This document shows positions 25,940 to 35,207 of a stretch of 61,482 nt of DNA, one piece after another. Within the stretch, counting starts at the first letter, position 1, and each line of letters starts with the position of its first letter. The position numbers and the translations under genes were made by a program. Origin of the DNA: Betaproteobacteria bacterium Ga0077532 (lineage in GTDB: Bacteria > Pseudomonadota > Gammaproteobacteria > Burkholderiales > Ga0077523); NCBI GenBank assembly GCA_001464895.1, contig LNEE01000057.1, positions 1-61,482 on the forward strand, given 5' to 3'. The notes below the pieces were generated by a model. The model was not told the DNA's origin and ran no database searches. It saw nothing but the letters and a program-made list of their open reading frames with translations.

Positions 25940-26224
25940 TCAGGGCTTCAGTTCGATCTCGACGAACACGTACTCGAAATCGTTGGCGTTGATCACGTCA
26001 TGATCGACGCCAGCCTTCCGCGTGTACGAGACGCCGGCCTTCAGCTGCACCTCGCGCGTCCCGGTGGGCTCCACCAGCCGCAGCTTGCCGTCCATCATGG
26101 GGACCACCACATAGTCCATCTCGTGACGATGCCGACCGGTCGCGGCGCCGGGTGCGAAGCGCCATTCGGTCACGCGCACGCGCTCGTTGTCGATCTGCTG
26201 TGTCGGGACGGCGGCTTCGGGCAT
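25940..26224 (-). CDS. Single-domain cupin protein
   Basis: 94 residues, with AGGAGA seven bases before the ATG. The cupin metal motif reads GRHRHEMDYVVVPMMDGKLR, with paired His and a Glu in the usual places. Strands follow through GVSYTRKAGVDHDVINAND. Small cupins of this kind are metal-binding, often linked to oxidation or isomerisation of small acids. No neighbour points to a substrate. It is separated from the MerR gene by 111 bp or more. Confidence 0.85.
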   Translation of the reverse strand: MPEAAVPTQQIDNERVRVTEWRFAPGAATGRHRHEMDYVVVPMMDGKLRLVEPTGTREVQLKAGVSYTRKAGVDHDVINANDFEYVFVEIELKP

Positions 26225-26283
26225 GGTGGTCTCCTGAGGGATGGGCCGAGTATAGGAGCGCTGCGCGCGCGACGGTCAGCCAA

Positions 26284-26385
26284 CCGCGGGTGTCGGGCTG
26301 CAGCCCGACCCGCGGGGGTTGTTACGAGCGTCGAGGCATCCCTTCGCGAAGTTGCTCGTCGGTCGAGCAATTGCTCGACGCGGCG
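26284..26385. repeat. Family B hairpin repeat pair
   Basis: Two palindromes, GTCGGGCTGCAGCCCGAC and GTCGAGCAATTGCTCGAC, flanked by CGCGGG/CCCGCG-type and CGACGCGGCG arms and about 55 bases apart. They fill the 326-bp gap between the cupin and outer-membrane protein genes. Confidence 0.75.
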
Positions 26386-26550
26386 AGGGCATCGACCACC
26401 CGTGCGGTCACACCACGACATCGGCACGCCTGCGACGCGAATCGACAGCCCGATGAACCGGATGAACTCACCGGATGCCCGATGGAAACCGATGAGGGTA
26501 TCGATCAAGATTGCAGGGCGCTTTCGCGCCCCCTCTGCTCCGAGAACACC

Positions 26551-27204
26551 ATGACCGCTCTCCGTCCTGCCCGCCTCGTCACCCCGTTGACGCTCGCGCT
26601 GTGCCTTCCCCTCGGAGCGCTGGCGGAGGATCCGTCATCCTCACCATGGGGTACGACGCCCTATGCGGGTGGCTCGCTGGGGCGCATCACCTCCGGCTCC
26701 GACTACCCGCTGCCGCCTGGCGCCACCGTGACCCGCGAGTCGACGAGCGCCACCGGAGGCAGCCTCTTCGCCGGCCTGAAGCTTGGAAAGTACGCGGGTG
26801 TCGAAATCGCCTATCTGAACCTCGGCAGCATCGGCGTCGATGCGACGGGCACGGGCGGCCCGTTGAACGGCGTGCGCAGCCTCGATTTCGCGAGCTTCAA
26901 CGTGGTGGGCTTCATGCCGCTGGGGTCGCGCTGGGAAGTGTCCGGCCGGCTGGGTCTCGCGCTGAATGCGGGCTACCGCACCGGCGAGACCTGCTACGGC
27001 ACCAGCCGTACCGGCGCCGGCTACACCACCCGCGCCTACCCATGCACGCGAACCTCGTGGATGGTCGGCCTGGGCGCCCGCTATGCCGTGACGGACCACT
27101 GGGGCGCGCGCCTGGACTGGCTGTACGTCGACTACCAGGACAGCCGCGAAGGCCTCAACTACAAGCCACACTTCTTCGGCGTGGGCGTGGACTACCGGTT
27201 CTGA
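26551..27204 (+). CDS. Outer-membrane beta-barrel protein (OmpA/OmpW-like)
   Basis: 217 residues from ATG 26551 with a signal peptide ending at GALAEDP. The mature protein shows alternating amphipathic strands: TTPYAGGSLGRI, GGSLFAGLKLGKYAGVEIAY, SRWEVSGRLGLALNAGY, WGARLDWLYVDYQD. It ends in the C-terminal Phe signature (FFGVGVDYRF) needed for outer-membrane insertion. Two Cys (ETCYGT, YPCTR) may pair in a loop. An eight-stranded barrel is expected. The function beyond that is unknown. Confidence 0.82.
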   Translation: MTALRPARLVTPLTLALCLPLGALAEDPSSSPWGTTPYAGGSLGRITSGSDYPLPPGATVTRESTSATGGSLFAGLKLGKYAGVEIAYLNLGSIGVDATGTGGPLNGVRSLDFASFNVVGFMPLGSRWEVSGRLGLALNAGYRTGETCYGTSRTGAGYTTRAYPCTRTSWMVGLGARYAVTDHWGARLDWLYVDYQDSREGLNYKPHFFGVGVDYRF

Positions 27205-27782
27205 ACTCGGGAGTCGACGAGGCTGACTCGGAGGTACCGCGCCACTTCGCGATGCGCGCCGGGAATACCGACATGAGGGATCTCCCGGCAAGCGCTTCGA
27301 CCGGAACAAGCGCTTTCGCGGGCATGGCCCGCTCCAACAAGAGCGGGACCCTTTCCCACCGCGGGTGGCGCATCCACCGCCCCTGTAGGAGGGGCCCATG
27401 GCCCCGAAAGCGGTCGATGCGGCAGAAGCGCTTCACCCGGAACCATCGCTTTCGCGGGCATGGCCCGCTCCTACAAGAGCCTGGCCCATTCCCAACGCGG
27501 ATGGCGCATCCACCGCCCCTGTAGGAGGGGCCCATGGCCCCGAAAGCGGTGAGCGCACGGACACGCCTCAACCGGAACAAGCGCTTTCGCGGGCATGGCC
27601 CGCTCCTACAAGAGCGTGGCCCGTGCCAACAGCGGGTGGCGCATCCACCACCCTTGTAGGAGGGGCCCATGGCCCCGAAAGCGGTGAGCGCACGGACACG
27701 CCTCAACCAGAACCATCGCTTTCGCGGCCTTGGGCCGGCCCTGCAACGTCAACAGTCAGCGCGCGCACGAACCTTCACCGGG
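27205..27782. repeat. Array of family A hairpin repeats
   Basis: One partial unit (27292-27340) and three full or nearly full units (27384-27475, 27520-27610, 27655-27745) are repeated at ~135 bp. Each unit begins GTAGGAGGGGCCCATGGCCC and ends CGGGCATGGCCCGCTCCTAC, so the ends form a foldback. Spacers share the text GCGCATCCAC. No gene is seen in this 578-bp gap between the outer-membrane protein and the flavin reductase. Confidence 0.8.
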
Positions 27783-28895
27783 TCACGCCGGCGATCCATC
27801 CATCTTCGGATAATCGATGTAGCCCTCGGGCCCCTTCGTGTAGAACGTCGCCCGGTTGTACAACGTCAGCGGCGTACCGGTGCGCAGGCGCTCCGGGAGA
27901 TCCGGGTTGGCGATGAACAGGCGACCGAAGGCGATCGCATCCGCGTGCACCTCGGCGAGCATCTCGTTCGCGGAGTCACCGCGGAAATTGCCCGCCGCGA
28001 TCAGTGCGCTGTGCCACATCGGGCGGAACAGCTTCGCGGCGGACGGCACGTTCTGGTGGTCGACCTCCCGCTGGCCCGCGCCGCTCGCGCGCGGTTCGAT
28101 GAGGTGCAGGTACGCGAGACCCATCTTGTCGAGTTCGCCGATCAGGTACGTGTAGAGCGGCATCGGATCAGCCTCGCCGGTGTCGTTGGCGATGCCGTAG
28201 GGCGTGAGCCGGATGCCGACACGATCCGCACCCCAGACCTCGGCGACGGCGGCCGCCACCTCCAGTACGAGCCGGCTGCGATTCTCGATCGAGCCGCCGT
28301 AGGCATCGGTGCGCTGATTGGTCCGCGACAGCAGGAACTGTTCGAGCAGGTAGCCGTTCGCCGCGTGGATCTCCACGCCGTCGAAGCCCGCCGCCATCGC
28401 GTTGCGCGCAGCCTGGGCGTAGCGCTCGATCAAACCGGGAATCTCCGCGGTGTCGAGTGCGCGCGGCATGGGGAACGGCTCGCGCTTGTAGTCGGCCGTG
28501 AGCGCCTCGCCCTGCGCGGGGATCGCCGAGGGTGCCACGGGCTGCGAACCGTCCAGGTGCGACGGATGCGACAGACGACCCATGTGCCAGAGCTGCAGGA
28601 ACATCTTCCCGCCCTTGGCGTGCACGGCATCGACAACGAGCTTCCAACCGGCGATCTGCTCCGGCGTGTGGATGCCCGGCGTGCAAGGCAGCCCGCGGCC
28701 GTCCGGCGAGATCTGCGACGCCTCCCCGATGAGGAAGCCGCCCGGCGTGGCGCGCTGCGCGTAGTACCGGGCCATCATCTCGTTGGCCGCGTTGCCATGC
28801 TCGGCACGCATGCGGGTGAGCGGCGGCATCACGACACGGTGGGACAGCGAGAGGCGGCCGAGGGTGAGCGGCGTGAAGAGGTTCGTGGCGGGCAT
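27783..28895 (-). CDS. Old yellow enzyme family NADH:flavin oxidoreductase
   Basis: 370 residues from ATG 28895. FMN-dependent ene-reductase of the NemA/OYE class. It has the N-terminal PATNLFTPLTLGRLSLSHRV, the substrate-binding region GWKLVVDAVHAKGGKMFLQL, the His-x-x-Asn pair in EIHAANGYLLEQFLL, and the OYE signature RTDAYGGSIENRSRLVLEV. These enzymes reduce electron-poor alkenes, nitro compounds or maleimides in the cytoplasm. No regulator of the NemR type lies nearby. Confidence 0.92.
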   Translation of the reverse strand: MPATNLFTPLTLGRLSLSHRVVMPPLTRMRAEHGNAANEMMARYYAQRATPGGFLIGEASQISPDGRGLPCTPGIHTPEQIAGWKLVVDAVHAKGGKMFLQLWHMGRLSHPSHLDGSQPVAPSAIPAQGEALTADYKREPFPMPRALDTAEIPGLIERYAQAARNAMAAGFDGVEIHAANGYLLEQFLLSRTNQRTDAYGGSIENRSRLVLEVAAAVAEVWGADRVGIRLTPYGIANDTGEADPMPLYTYLIGELDKMGLAYLHLIEPRASGAGQREVDHQNVPSAAKLFRPMWHSALIAAGNFRGDSANEMLAEVHADAIAFGRLFIANPDLPERLRTGTPLTLYNRATFYTKGPEGYIDYPKMDGSPA

Positions 28896-29002
28896 CGGGG
28901 GTCTCGGTGAGATGAACGAACGGGCTTGCGCCGGAGGGCCGCAAGCGTAGCGCATCGGGGATTGGCTATCGTCTGCGCGCGTGGCCACCAGCGATAGGTT
29001 TC

Positions 29003-29163
29003 CGTGGGTCGGACTTCAGTCCGACGCCGCGATGGACCAGGCCACCGAGGTGGTCACGCCAAGGGAAGCGCCGGGCTGGAGCCCGACCCACGGGGATTGT
29101 TCTCAGCGCTGGGGAATCCAGTCGCGACGGGTTTCGTGGGTCGAGCAATCGCTCGACGCGGCG
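29003..29163. repeat. Family B hairpin repeats
   Basis: Three palindromic units: GTCGGACTTCAGTCCGAC, GGGCTGGAGCCC (with CGACCCACGGGG arm) and GTCGAGCAATCGCTCGAC. The first differs from other copies by a paired change (GGGC/GCCC to GGAC/GTCC), which keeps the stem. They occupy the 323-bp gap between two oxidoreductase genes. Confidence 0.75.
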
Positions 29164-29218
29164 ACCGCTTGGGCGCAGCGACGAAGCCGGAAACACACGC
29201 GTCGCGCTGCAACCGGCC

Positions 29219-30202
29219 TCAGCTGTTCGGCCGCAGCTGCACCTTGCCGCCGCGCGATTCGCGCTTCGCATGGGCCATGGCCTCGCCCACCTTCTCGAGC
29301 GGATAGCTGGCTTCGATGGCCACATGAATGGTGCCGTCGACGAGTCGCTCCGCGAGCGCGCCGTACATGGACTGGATCTCATCGAATGTCATGGTCCGCA
29401 TCAGCTTGGCCAGCCAGAAGCCGACCAGACGGATGTCGCGGAACACGAAGTGGAACGCATCGATCTGGATGGGCTCGCCGGACATCAGACCGTAGTTGAT
29501 GACCGTGCCGCCCTCGGACACGCACTGCGCGAGGCGGCCCACCGCAGCACCCGCCACGGCGTCGATGCCGAGCCCGATGGTCGCACTGCCGGTGGCCTCG
29601 GCGACGCGCTGCGCGAGATCGGGACCGTCGACGACCACGACATCGGCGCCGATCTGCTTCAACTCGTCGATGAGCGCGGCTCTGCGCACGACGTTCACGG
29701 TGCGGACTCCGCTCGCTCGCGCGAGGCGGATCAGATCGACTCCGACGCCGGAGTTCGCCGCGTTCTGGATCACCCAGTCGCCGCGCTTCAGGTCCACATA
29801 GCGTGTCAGCATCAGGTGCGCCGTGGCGACGTTCACCTTCAGCATCGCGGCCTGCGCGAGATCCACCTCCGCCGGGAGCCGCACGAACGCCTGCGCCTTG
29901 TCGCGGATGCGCTGGACCCAGTTGGTGCGCACCAGGCTCATCACCTTGTCGCCGACCTTCAGGTGCGTCACACCCTCCCCCACCGCCGCGACCGTTCCGG
30001 CGCCCTCGATCCCCAGCGGACACGGCGGCGTCGGCTTAGTGGCGTACTGCCCTTCGATGGACAGGATGTCCGCCGGATTGATGGAGCATGCGACGACATC
30101 GACCAGCACTTCGCCGGGCCCCGGTGCACCGGGATCAGGAACCTCGACACACTGGACGGTCTGCTCGGCGGGGCCGATGGCACTGAGCTGGGCTGCTTTC
30201 AT
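29219..30202 (-). CDS. MDR-family reductase (2-enoyl thioester reductase / quinone reductase-like)
   Basis: 327 residues with AGGAA before the ATG. Zinc-free medium-chain dehydrogenase. It contains the GroES-like part with VGDKVMSLV and the mitochondrial enoyl reductase-type stretch LKVNVATAHLMLTRYVDLKR. Then comes WVIQNAANSGVGVDLIRLAR, the NAD(P)-binding region. MECR/ETR relatives reduce trans-2-enoyl thioesters with NADPH. A quinone reductase role cannot be excluded. Confidence 0.85.
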   Translation of the reverse strand: MKAAQLSAIGPAEQTVQCVEVPDPGAPGPGEVLVDVVACSINPADILSIEGQYATKPTPPCPLGIEGAGTVAAVGEGVTHLKVGDKVMSLVRTNWVQRIRDKAQAFVRLPAEVDLAQAAMLKVNVATAHLMLTRYVDLKRGDWVIQNAANSGVGVDLIRLARASGVRTVNVVRRAALIDELKQIGADVVVVDGPDLAQRVAEATGSATIGLGIDAVAGAAVGRLAQCVSEGGTVINYGLMSGEPIQIDAFHFVFRDIRLVGFWLAKLMRTMTFDEIQSMYGALAERLVDGTIHVAIEASYPLEKVGEAMAHAKRESRGGKVQLRPNS

Positions 30203-30332
30203 TGGGGAGTTCCTGTTGGGTGGTGTTGCCGATTGGCTTGGCGTGATCGGGACTTCGAAGCGCTGCGTCCGGCTGCGGCATGGCCCACGGATTGTGGAAC
30301 GGATCGGTCCGGGCGGTCACGGCATGGGGTTG

Positions 30333-30361
30333 CGTGGGTCGGGCTGCAGCCCGACGCGGCG
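30333..30361. repeat. Single family B hairpin
   Basis: CGTGGGTCGGGCTGCAGCCC followed by GACGCGGCG; the stem GTCGGGC/GCCCGAC has a four-base loop. It lies between the enoyl-reductase-like gene and an unknown exported protein gene. Confidence 0.7.
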
Positions 30362-30387
30362 ACGGCGACAACGACCATAGGGCAGCA

Positions 30388-31026
30388 TCACCGCGCGACC
30401 GCCCGAAACCGGAAAGTGGCCTCGATCCGATTGTCCTCTGCGACCAACCGCGACACATCGAGCTCTTCGACGTCCACGGTGAGCGGCACCTTGCCGGCCA
30501 CGAGCATGTCGCGCACGGCCTTGCGAAGATCGATGTCCACCACCCGACCCACGACCACCTGGAGCATCGGGGCGAGCAGCGCCCGGTAGAACTCGTTCGA
30601 AAGCTGATCGATGCGCAGATCGTCCAGCCCGATGCGGCCGTCGCGATAGAACGCCCGGCCCGACGCAACGATGTCGATGGAGTCCCCGAGGCCACCGACG
30701 CACTGGTTGCCAGCGGGCACGCCCGCCCTTCCGGTCAAACGCGCCGCCAGCGCCACGCGCCCTTTCGCGATGACGATGAGGGGCGACTCCAGATATGCGA
30801 ACGCGCAGGGCGTCGGCGGCACGAGATCCAGGCGCCCCGTGCGGAACGCCTGGTCCTTGAGGACGGCGAGGAGGGCCGTGTGGGTGACGACGAGGTCGTT
30901 GGCGTGGGCGAGGGGCGATATGGCGACGAAGAGTGTCGCGATCAGCAGCTGAGCGTGACGCGTGATGCGAGATCGGAGGGTGGGGGTGACGACGGGCAAC
31001 ATCGTCTTCGATTCGTGGCGGGTCAT
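30388..31026 (-). CDS. Exported protein of unknown function (DUF1439/TULIP-like)
   Basis: 212 residues. A hydrophobic segment at about 27-42 (LLIATLFVAISPLAHAND) is a signal peptide; the start may be at MLPVVTP (residue 9), which would give a more usual N-region. The mature part alternates long strands and helices (RTGRLDLVPPTPCAFAYLES, FRDG-type RDGRIGLDDLRIDQLSNEFY, ending in RIEATFRFRAVAR). It recalls lipid-binding TULIP-fold proteins such as DUF1439, but the match is weak. Two Cys may form a disulfide. Confidence 0.6.
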   Translation of the reverse strand: MTRHESKTMLPVVTPTLRSRITRHAQLLIATLFVAISPLAHANDLVVTHTALLAVLKDQAFRTGRLDLVPPTPCAFAYLESPLIVIAKGRVALAARLTGRAGVPAGNQCVGGLGDSIDIVASGRAFYRDGRIGLDDLRIDQLSNEFYRALLAPMLQVVVGRVVDIDLRKAVRDMLVAGKVPLTVDVEELDVSRLVAEDNRIEATFRFRAVAR

Positions 31027-31286
31027 GGTCGACTCCTGCTTCAGGATTGGCGTGTTCTAGCACAGTCCTGCAACTGGAAATGGCCCGCTGTGGGCCAGGC
31101 CGCCCGGAATGTTCTCGCCCATGCCCGATGCCGGCCGATCGCTGTCCGACCAAGCAGCCAGCATGAGCTTGCTGGCCGCCACCCGCCCGACGCGTCGTAA
31201 CATCGGGCCTCTGCCCGTCGGACCCTTTACCGTGACGGATCAGCCGGCCTACGAGTGTCCGGCAAGGTGCCCGTCACCAACGAAAC

Positions 31287-33719
31287 GTGAACAAGAAGAG
31301 CCTCTCCGAGAGCGACATCTGCGACAAGTTCATCCGACCTGCCATGGAGGCGGCCGGATGGGATGGCATGTTGCAGATCTATCGGGAGTACCCGTTGCGG
31401 GCGGGCCGTGTCGTCGTGCGTGGGCGGAAGGCCCGCCGGGATGCCTCGACTGTGCTGCGCGCCGACTACGCGCTCTTCCACAAGGCGAACATCCCGCTGG
31501 CGATCATCGAGGCCAAGGACAACAGGCACGCCGTGGGTGCCGGCATGGGCCAGGCGATCCAGTACGCCAACCTGCTGGACGTGCCATTCTGTTTCTCCAG
31601 CAACGGCGATGGCTTCGTCTTCCGAGACGCGACCCTCGCCGACGGCGTGCTCGAACGCACCCTGTCACTGGACGAGTTTCCGTCGCCAGCTGAACTGTGG
31701 AACCGCCTGTGCATGTGGAAAGGGTGGACACCCGAAGTCCAGCGGGTCGCCGAGGCCGACTACGCGCCCAGCAAGACACCGCGCTACTACCAGATCAACG
31801 CCATCAATCGCACGGTGGAGGCGATCGCCCGCGGTCAGGACCGCGTGCTGCTGGTCATGGCCACCGGCACGGGCAAGACGTACACCGCGTTCCAGATCAT
31901 CTGGCGTCTCTGGAAGAGCGGTGCGCGGAAGCGGATCCTCTATCTGGCCGACCGCAACATCCTGATCGACCAGACCATGGTCAACGACTTCCGGCCGTTC
32001 AAGGGTGCGATGGCCAAGCTGAGTCCCCACGCCAAGGGCATCGAAGTGGTGGACGCGCAGGGCGGCACCACCATCGAAGCGATCGATCTGGCCATCCACA
32101 AGACCACGAAGCAGGTCAACAAGAGCTACGAGATCTACCTGTCGCTGTATCAGGCCGTGACCGGCACTGACGAAGGCGACGACATCTACCGCCAGTTCTC
32201 GCCGGACTTCTTCGATCTCGTAATCGTGGACGAATGCCATCGCGGCAGTGCGGCGGACGACTCGGCCTGGCGCGCCATCCTCACGTACTTCGGGCGTGCC
32301 ACGCATATCGGCCTGACCGCCACGCCCAAGGAGACGGCCGACGTCTCCAACACCGACTACTTCGGCGAGCCCGTCTACACCTACACGCTGCGCCAGGGCA
32401 TCGAGGACGGCTACCTGGCACCGTACAAGGTGATCCGCGTCGACCTCGACAAGGACACCTTCGGCTGGCGGCCCACTGACGGCATGACCGACAAGCTGGG
32501 CCAGGTGATCGAGGACCGCATCTACACCGGCGTCGACATGAATCGGTCGCTCGTGCTCGAGAAGCGCGACGAGGTCGTGGCAGCGCGCATCACCGAGTAC
32601 CTGAAGGCCACCGACCGCTACGACAAGACGATCGTCTTCTGCGAGGACATCGATCACGCGGCCCGCATGCGCCAGGCGCTGTCCAACGCGAATGCGGACA
32701 TCTGCCGGTCGCACCCAAACTACGTCGTGCAGATCACAGGCGACAACGTCGAAGGCAAGCGCGAACTCGACAACTTCATCGACCCCGAGAAGACCTACCC
32801 CGTGATCGCGACGACGTCCCGGCTGATGAGCACCGGCGTGGACGCCCAGACCTGCAAGCTCATCGTGCTGGACCAGCACATCCGGTCGATGACGCTGTTC
32901 AAGCAGATCATCGGGCGCGGCACCCGTCTGCGGGAGGACCTCGGCAAGAGCTGGTTCACCATCCTCGACTTCAAGCGCGCCACCGAACTCTTCGCGGATC
33001 CGGCCTTCGACGGTGATCCCGGGCAGATCTACGAGCCGAGGGGCGACGCCCCCATCGCACCGCCCGAGCCGATCGACGAACCGGACTTGGCTGGCATCGC
33101 GGGGCCCGACGTGCCCGGCGTTGGAGCCGAAGCGGACGGTGCGGGTCCCGTGCGCTACGTCGTGGGCGGCACGGTCAGCGTCGTGGTGGCACGTGAGCGC
33201 GTCCAGTACCTCAACGCCGAAGGCAAGCTCGTCACCGAAAGCCTGCGCGACTACACCCGCATCCACCTCGGCAAGGCGTACACATCGCTCGACCAGTTCC
33301 TGCAGGCGTGGAACGGGGCGGAGCGCAAGGCGGCACTGATCGAGGAGTTGGAGCGGCGGGGCGTCCTACTCGACGCGCTGGCCGACGAAGTCGGCAAGGA
33401 CCTCGACCCGTTCGACCTCCTGCTGCACGTGGCCTACGACCAGCCCGTACTCACGCGGCGCGAGCGGGCGCGGCAGGTGCGCAAGCGCGACGTCTTCAGC
33501 CAGTACGGCCCCGTTGCCCGCAAGGTGCTCGAAGCCCTGCTAGACAAGTACGCCGACGAAGGCATCGCCACCATCGAGAGCGACGCCGTGCTGCGGGTCC
33601 AGCCCTTCCCGGAGCTGGGTCTGCCCGCGGAACTGATTCGGGCCTTCGGCGGCCGCACGCAGTACCTGCAGGCCCTCCGCCATCTGGAGCGGGAGATCTA
33701 TGCCCCCGCCCGCCACTGA
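31287..33719 (+). CDS. hsdR: Type I restriction enzyme R subunit (EcoEI-like)
   Basis: 810 residues from GTG 31287. The N-terminal nuclease of PD-(D/E)xK type has Asp60 (RADYALF), Glu75 and Lys77 (IIEAKDN) and a Q-x-x-x-Y element (QAIQYA, about 89-94). The helicase motor has Walker A ATGTGKT (192-198), DECH (315-318) and TATP (344-347). The C-terminal EcoEI-type HsdM/HsdS-contact domain occupies roughly the last 170 residues. Catalytic residues are intact, so it should translocate and cut unmodified DNA. It is the first gene of hsdR-hsdM-hsdS; hsdM begins 18 bp later. Confidence 0.93.
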   Translation: MNKKSLSESDICDKFIRPAMEAAGWDGMLQIYREYPLRAGRVVVRGRKARRDASTVLRADYALFHKANIPLAIIEAKDNRHAVGAGMGQAIQYANLLDVPFCFSSNGDGFVFRDATLADGVLERTLSLDEFPSPAELWNRLCMWKGWTPEVQRVAEADYAPSKTPRYYQINAINRTVEAIARGQDRVLLVMATGTGKTYTAFQIIWRLWKSGARKRILYLADRNILIDQTMVNDFRPFKGAMAKLSPHAKGIEVVDAQGGTTIEAIDLAIHKTTKQVNKSYEIYLSLYQAVTGTDEGDDIYRQFSPDFFDLVIVDECHRGSAADDSAWRAILTYFGRATHIGLTATPKETADVSNTDYFGEPVYTYTLRQGIEDGYLAPYKVIRVDLDKDTFGWRPTDGMTDKLGQVIEDRIYTGVDMNRSLVLEKRDEVVAARITEYLKATDRYDKTIVFCEDIDHAARMRQALSNANADICRSHPNYVVQITGDNVEGKRELDNFIDPEKTYPVIATTSRLMSTGVDAQTCKLIVLDQHIRSMTLFKQIIGRGTRLREDLGKSWFTILDFKRATELFADPAFDGDPGQIYEPRGDAPIAPPEPIDEPDLAGIAGPDVPGVGAEADGAGPVRYVVGGTVSVVVARERVQYLNAEGKLVTESLRDYTRIHLGKAYTSLDQFLQAWNGAERKAALIEELERRGVLLDALADEVGKDLDPFDLLLHVAYDQPVLTRRERARQVRKRDVFSQYGPVARKVLEALLDKYADEGIATIESDAVLRVQPFPELGLPAELIRAFGGRTQYLQALRHLEREIYAPARH

Positions 33720-33737
33720 GTCCCCGAAGAAGACCGC

Positions 33738-35207
33738 ATGTCCAACCTCACCCCCATCATCAAGTCCCTGCAGGACGTCATGCGCCAGGACGCCGGTATC
33801 AACGGCGACGCGCAGCGCATCGAGCAGATGGTCTGGCTGCTGTTCTTGAAGGTGTTCGACGCCCAGGAAGAAGAGCTGGAACTGACACGCGACGACTACA
33901 GGAGCCCCATCCCCGAGGACCTCCGCTGGCGGAACTGGGCAACGGACCCCGAGGGCATCACCGGCGATGCGCTGCTGGACTTCGTGAACAACCAGCTCTT
34001 CCCGAGGCTGAAGAACCTCGCTGCCGACCCGGTGCGCAATCCACGCGGATGGGTGGTGCGCGGCGTGTTCGAGGACGCCAACAACTTCATGAAGAGCGGC
34101 CAGCTGCTGCGGCAGGTGATCAACAAGCTGGGCGCCATCGACTTCAACCGCCAGGCCGAGCGCCACCAGTTCAACGACCTGTACGAGAAGATCCTGCGCG
34201 ACCTGCAGAGTGCCGGCAACGCGGGCGAGTTCTACACGCCACGGGCCGTCACGCAGTTCATGGTCGACATGGTGAACCCGCGCCTGGGCGAGAGAGTATT
34301 CGACCCCGCCACCGGCACCGGTGGCTTCCTGGTGTGCGCCATCGAGCATCTGCGCAAACAGGTGCAGAACACCGAGCAGGAGGCTCTGCTGCAGCAGAGC
34401 ATCGGCGGCGTGGAGAAGAAGCAGCTGCCGCACATGCTGTGCGTGACGAACCTGATGCTGCACGGCGTGGAGGTGCCCAGCCTTGTCGTGCACGACAACA
34501 CGCTGCGCCGGCCGCTGCGCGACTACACGCCCGGCGAGCGGGTGGATGTAGTGATGACCAACCCACCCTTCGGCGGCATCGAGGAGCCTGGCATCGAGCA
34601 GGGCTTCCCGGCGGACGTGCGCACCAAGGAGACGGCCGACCTCTTCCTCGTGCTGATCAAGCACATCCTCAAACCCGGAGGCCGTGCCGCGTTGGTGCTC
34701 CCCGACGGCACGCTGTTCGGCGAAGGCGTGAAATCGCGCATCAAGGAGCAACTGCTGGCCGAGTGCAACCTGCACACGATTGTGCGGCTGCCCAACGGCG
34801 TGTTCGCGCCGTACACCGGCATCAAGACCAACCTGCTGTTCTTCACCAAGGGCCAGCCGACCGAGGCCATCTGGTACTACGAGCACCCCTACCCGTCGGG
34901 GGTGAAGAGCTACAACAAGACCAAGCCGATCCGGATCGAAGAATTCGAGGCAGAGAAGGCGTGGTGGGGCGCCGAGGTGGATGGGTTTGCGGCGCGGGTC
35001 GAGAACGAGCGGGCTTGGCGGGTGGGGATCGAGGCGATCCAGGCGGCGGGGTTCAACCTGGATCAGAAGAATCCGCATGCGGCGGAGGTGGTGAGTCATG
35101 ACCCCGATGAGCTGCTGCGGGACTATGCGCGGTTTCAGACGGCGGCGCGGGATCTGCGAGATCAGATGAAGGCCATCTTGGCCGAATCCCTGGGTGCGCG
35201 AGAGTGA
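33738..35207 (+). CDS. hsdM: Type I DNA methyltransferase M subunit
   Basis: 489 residues. N-terminal helical HsdM_N domain (1-150), GEFYTPR (163-169), the SAM-binding motif DPATGTGGF (189-197) and the catalytic NPPF (275-278) of N6-adenine methylases. The C-terminal coiled segment contacts HsdS. Its TGA overlaps the GTG start of hsdS (GTGA), so translation is coupled and subunit ratios are set together. Confidence 0.94.
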   Translation: MSNLTPIIKSLQDVMRQDAGINGDAQRIEQMVWLLFLKVFDAQEEELELTRDDYRSPIPEDLRWRNWATDPEGITGDALLDFVNNQLFPRLKNLAADPVRNPRGWVVRGVFEDANNFMKSGQLLRQVINKLGAIDFNRQAERHQFNDLYEKILRDLQSAGNAGEFYTPRAVTQFMVDMVNPRLGERVFDPATGTGGFLVCAIEHLRKQVQNTEQEALLQQSIGGVEKKQLPHMLCVTNLMLHGVEVPSLVVHDNTLRRPLRDYTPGERVDVVMTNPPFGGIEEPGIEQGFPADVRTKETADLFLVLIKHILKPGGRAALVLPDGTLFGEGVKSRIKEQLLAECNLHTIVRLPNGVFAPYTGIKTNLLFFTKGQPTEAIWYYEHPYPSGVKSYNKTKPIRIEEFEAEKAWWGAEVDGFAARVENERAWRVGIEAIQAAGFNLDQKNPHAAEVVSHDPDELLRDYARFQTAARDLRDQMKAILAESLGARE

